From Roseicyclus marinus (GTDB lineage Bacteria; Pseudomonadota; Alphaproteobacteria; Rhodobacterales; Rhodobacteraceae): a stretch of DNA of 64,000 nucleotides. The notes beneath the pieces were generated by a model that saw only the letters and a program-made list of their open reading frames with translations, did not search any database and had not been told where the DNA came from. The stretch covers positions 310,001 through 374,000 of the forward strand of contig NZ_JASJOF010000001.1 in assembly GCF_030163795.1 (NCBI RefSeq), written 5' to 3'. Below are positions 63,320 to 64,000 of this stretch, piece after piece (the first letter of the stretch is position 1; each line of letters begins with the position of its first letter). The translations under genes were made by a program, and so were the position numbers.

Positions 63320-63751
63320 ATGGACGATCTCGACCGCGATATCTTGCGCCTTCTGGCCGGTGACGCCCGCATGTCCGTCGCCGTCATCGCCCGGCGGCTC
63401 AAGGTCGCCCGCTCCACCGCGCAGGCCCGCCTCGAACGGCTCGAAAGCTCCGGCGTGATCGCGGGCTACACCCTCCGGCTGGGCGAGGCGCTCCGCCAGG
63501 GCCGCATCCGCGCCAGCGTGCTCCTCTCCGTCGATCCCCGCAGCCAGCCCGCCATCCTCGCCCGCCTCAAGGCCGTGGCCGAGGTCGAACGCATCCACAC
63601 CATTTCCGGCCGCGTCGACCTGCTGCTCGAGGTGGGCGCGCCCACCACCACCGCGCTCGACGCCATCCTCGACCGCATCGGCGAGATCGAGGGCGTCCGC
63701 TCGTCGGAAAGCCTCATCCACCTCTCGACGAAACTCGACCGCACCCTTTGA
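63320..63751 (+). CDS. Lrp/AsnC family transcriptional regulator
   Basis: 143 residues. The N-terminal winged HTH (DDLDRDILRLLAGDARMSVA ... ARSTAQARLERLESSGVI) is followed by a ligand-binding RAM domain (ISGRVDLLLEV, IGEIEGVRSSES). The length fits the family. It lies 129 bases from, and divergent to, the ornithine decarboxylase gene, the usual position for a local regulator sensing amino acids. No strong Shine-Dalgarno is seen. It is convergent with selD. Confidence 0.9.
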   Translation: MDDLDRDILRLLAGDARMSVAVIARRLKVARSTAQARLERLESSGVIAGYTLRLGEALRQGRIRASVLLSVDPRSQPAILARLKAVAEVERIHTISGRVDLLLEVGAPTTTALDAILDRIGEIEGVRSSESLIHLSTKLDRTL

Positions 63752-63767
63752 CGGGCGCGGCCCAGCC

Positions 63768-64000
63768 TCAGGAAAACACGATCCCCGGCGCTGCCGTCAC
63801 CACCCCGATCTGCGCCGCGTCGAACCCCGCCGCCATCAACTCTGCAACCAACGCCTCGGCCCGCTCCTCCGGCACGGCGGCCAACAACCCCCCCGCCGTC
63901 TGCGGATCATAGACCAGATCGCCCAGCGCCCCCTCGGGCACGGTAACCCGCCCCTCCAGCGCCGCCCGGTTCTGCGCCCAAAGGGTCGAGTGTACCCCCA
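63768..64000 (-). CDS. selD: Selenophosphate synthase SelD, C-terminal part
   Basis: The last 76 residues are present; the gene continues past the right edge. LVYDPQTAGGLLAAV is the conserved C-terminal glycine-rich segment of SelD, and GVHSTLWAQNR precedes it as in homologues. The frame ends GIVFS and TGA at 63768. SelD makes selenophosphate from selenide and ATP, here presumably for MnmH, encoded at 43.7 kb. Whether the N-terminus carries the fused NADH-dehydrogenase-like domain cannot be seen. Confidence 0.85.
   Translation of the reverse strand, partial: GVHSTLWAQNRAALEGRVTVPEGALGDLVYDPQTAGGLLAAVPEERAEALVAELMAAGFDAAQIGVVTAAPGIVFS

Noticed and set aside
1-64000. CRISPR array, prophage or gene transfer agent cluster
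   Set aside because: No regularly spaced repeats, no cas genes and no capsid, portal or terminase genes were found in any frame.

Overview
The window is high-GC alphaproteobacterial DNA, most probably from a member of the Rhodobacteraceae (roseobacter/Paracoccaceae group). Supporting genes are crotonyl-CoA carboxylase/reductase (ethylmalonyl-CoA pathway), a class I lysyl-tRNA synthetase, a tandem-domain ALDH16-type aldehyde dehydrogenase, a type III ornithine decarboxylase, DUF1523 and DUF5665 membrane proteins and a Flp-like pilin protein. It reads as an ordinary chromosome segment: dense, with mostly short operons on both strands, no phage, insertion sequence or CRISPR array, and one tRNA.

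Layout. 1-4.1 kb: the lower protocatechuate 4,5-cleavage/gallate pathway (galB-galC-galD, leftward) divergent from a DUF1932 dehydrogenase and a LysR regulator with two HTH domains. 4.1-9.6 kb: housekeeping (trxC, ettA, nadD, a PBP4-type carboxypeptidase). 9.65-11.9 kb: a secreted phytase-like esterase behind a clear tandem Pho box. 12-16.8 kb: an orphan solute-binding protein translationally coupled to a cupin, an M20 deacylase and small membrane proteins. 16.9-26.5 kb: ALDH16 and deoC separated by three contiguous perfect palindromes, then rpe, ccr, a PlsB-like acyltransferase, an MFS carrier and a TerB-like protein. 26.6-36.8 kb: lysS, a large pectate-lyase-fold protein, several DUF proteins, trmL and a pilin-like protein. 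36.8-43.7 kb: a RIME-like repeat, an orphan molybdenum hydroxylase subunit, aspartate dehydrogenase, and an FAD hydroxylase/DUF2783/MBL-fold operon that faces a 3-hydroxyisobutyrate dehydrogenase-like gene across a twin-dyad operator candidate. 43.7-51.9 kb: mnmH, valS, trpA, a MATE transporter, ychF and tRNA-Ser(GCT). 52-59.5 kb: a signal-transduction block holding two hybrid histidine kinases, a LuxR-type response regulator with an atypical receiver, a pseudo-receiver protein and an unknown protein, around an AT-richer 570-bp control region. 59.6-64 kb: a second orphan molybdenum hydroxylase subunit, ornithine decarboxylase, a divergent Lrp/AsnC regulator and the C-terminal end of SelD.

Functional links. 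MnmH and SelD together indicate 2-selenouridine in tRNA. GalBCD turn 4-oxalomesaconate-type intermediates into pyruvate and oxaloacetate. The signalling block looks like one phosphorelay: a hybrid kinase with an HPt domain divergent from its likely LuxR-type partner. The most unusual observations are the receiver and pseudo-receiver pair with its GGCA/TGCC palindromes, the double-HTH LysR, the Pho-box-controlled phytase-like gene, the triple palindrome array and an MBL-fold protein lacking its second metal site.
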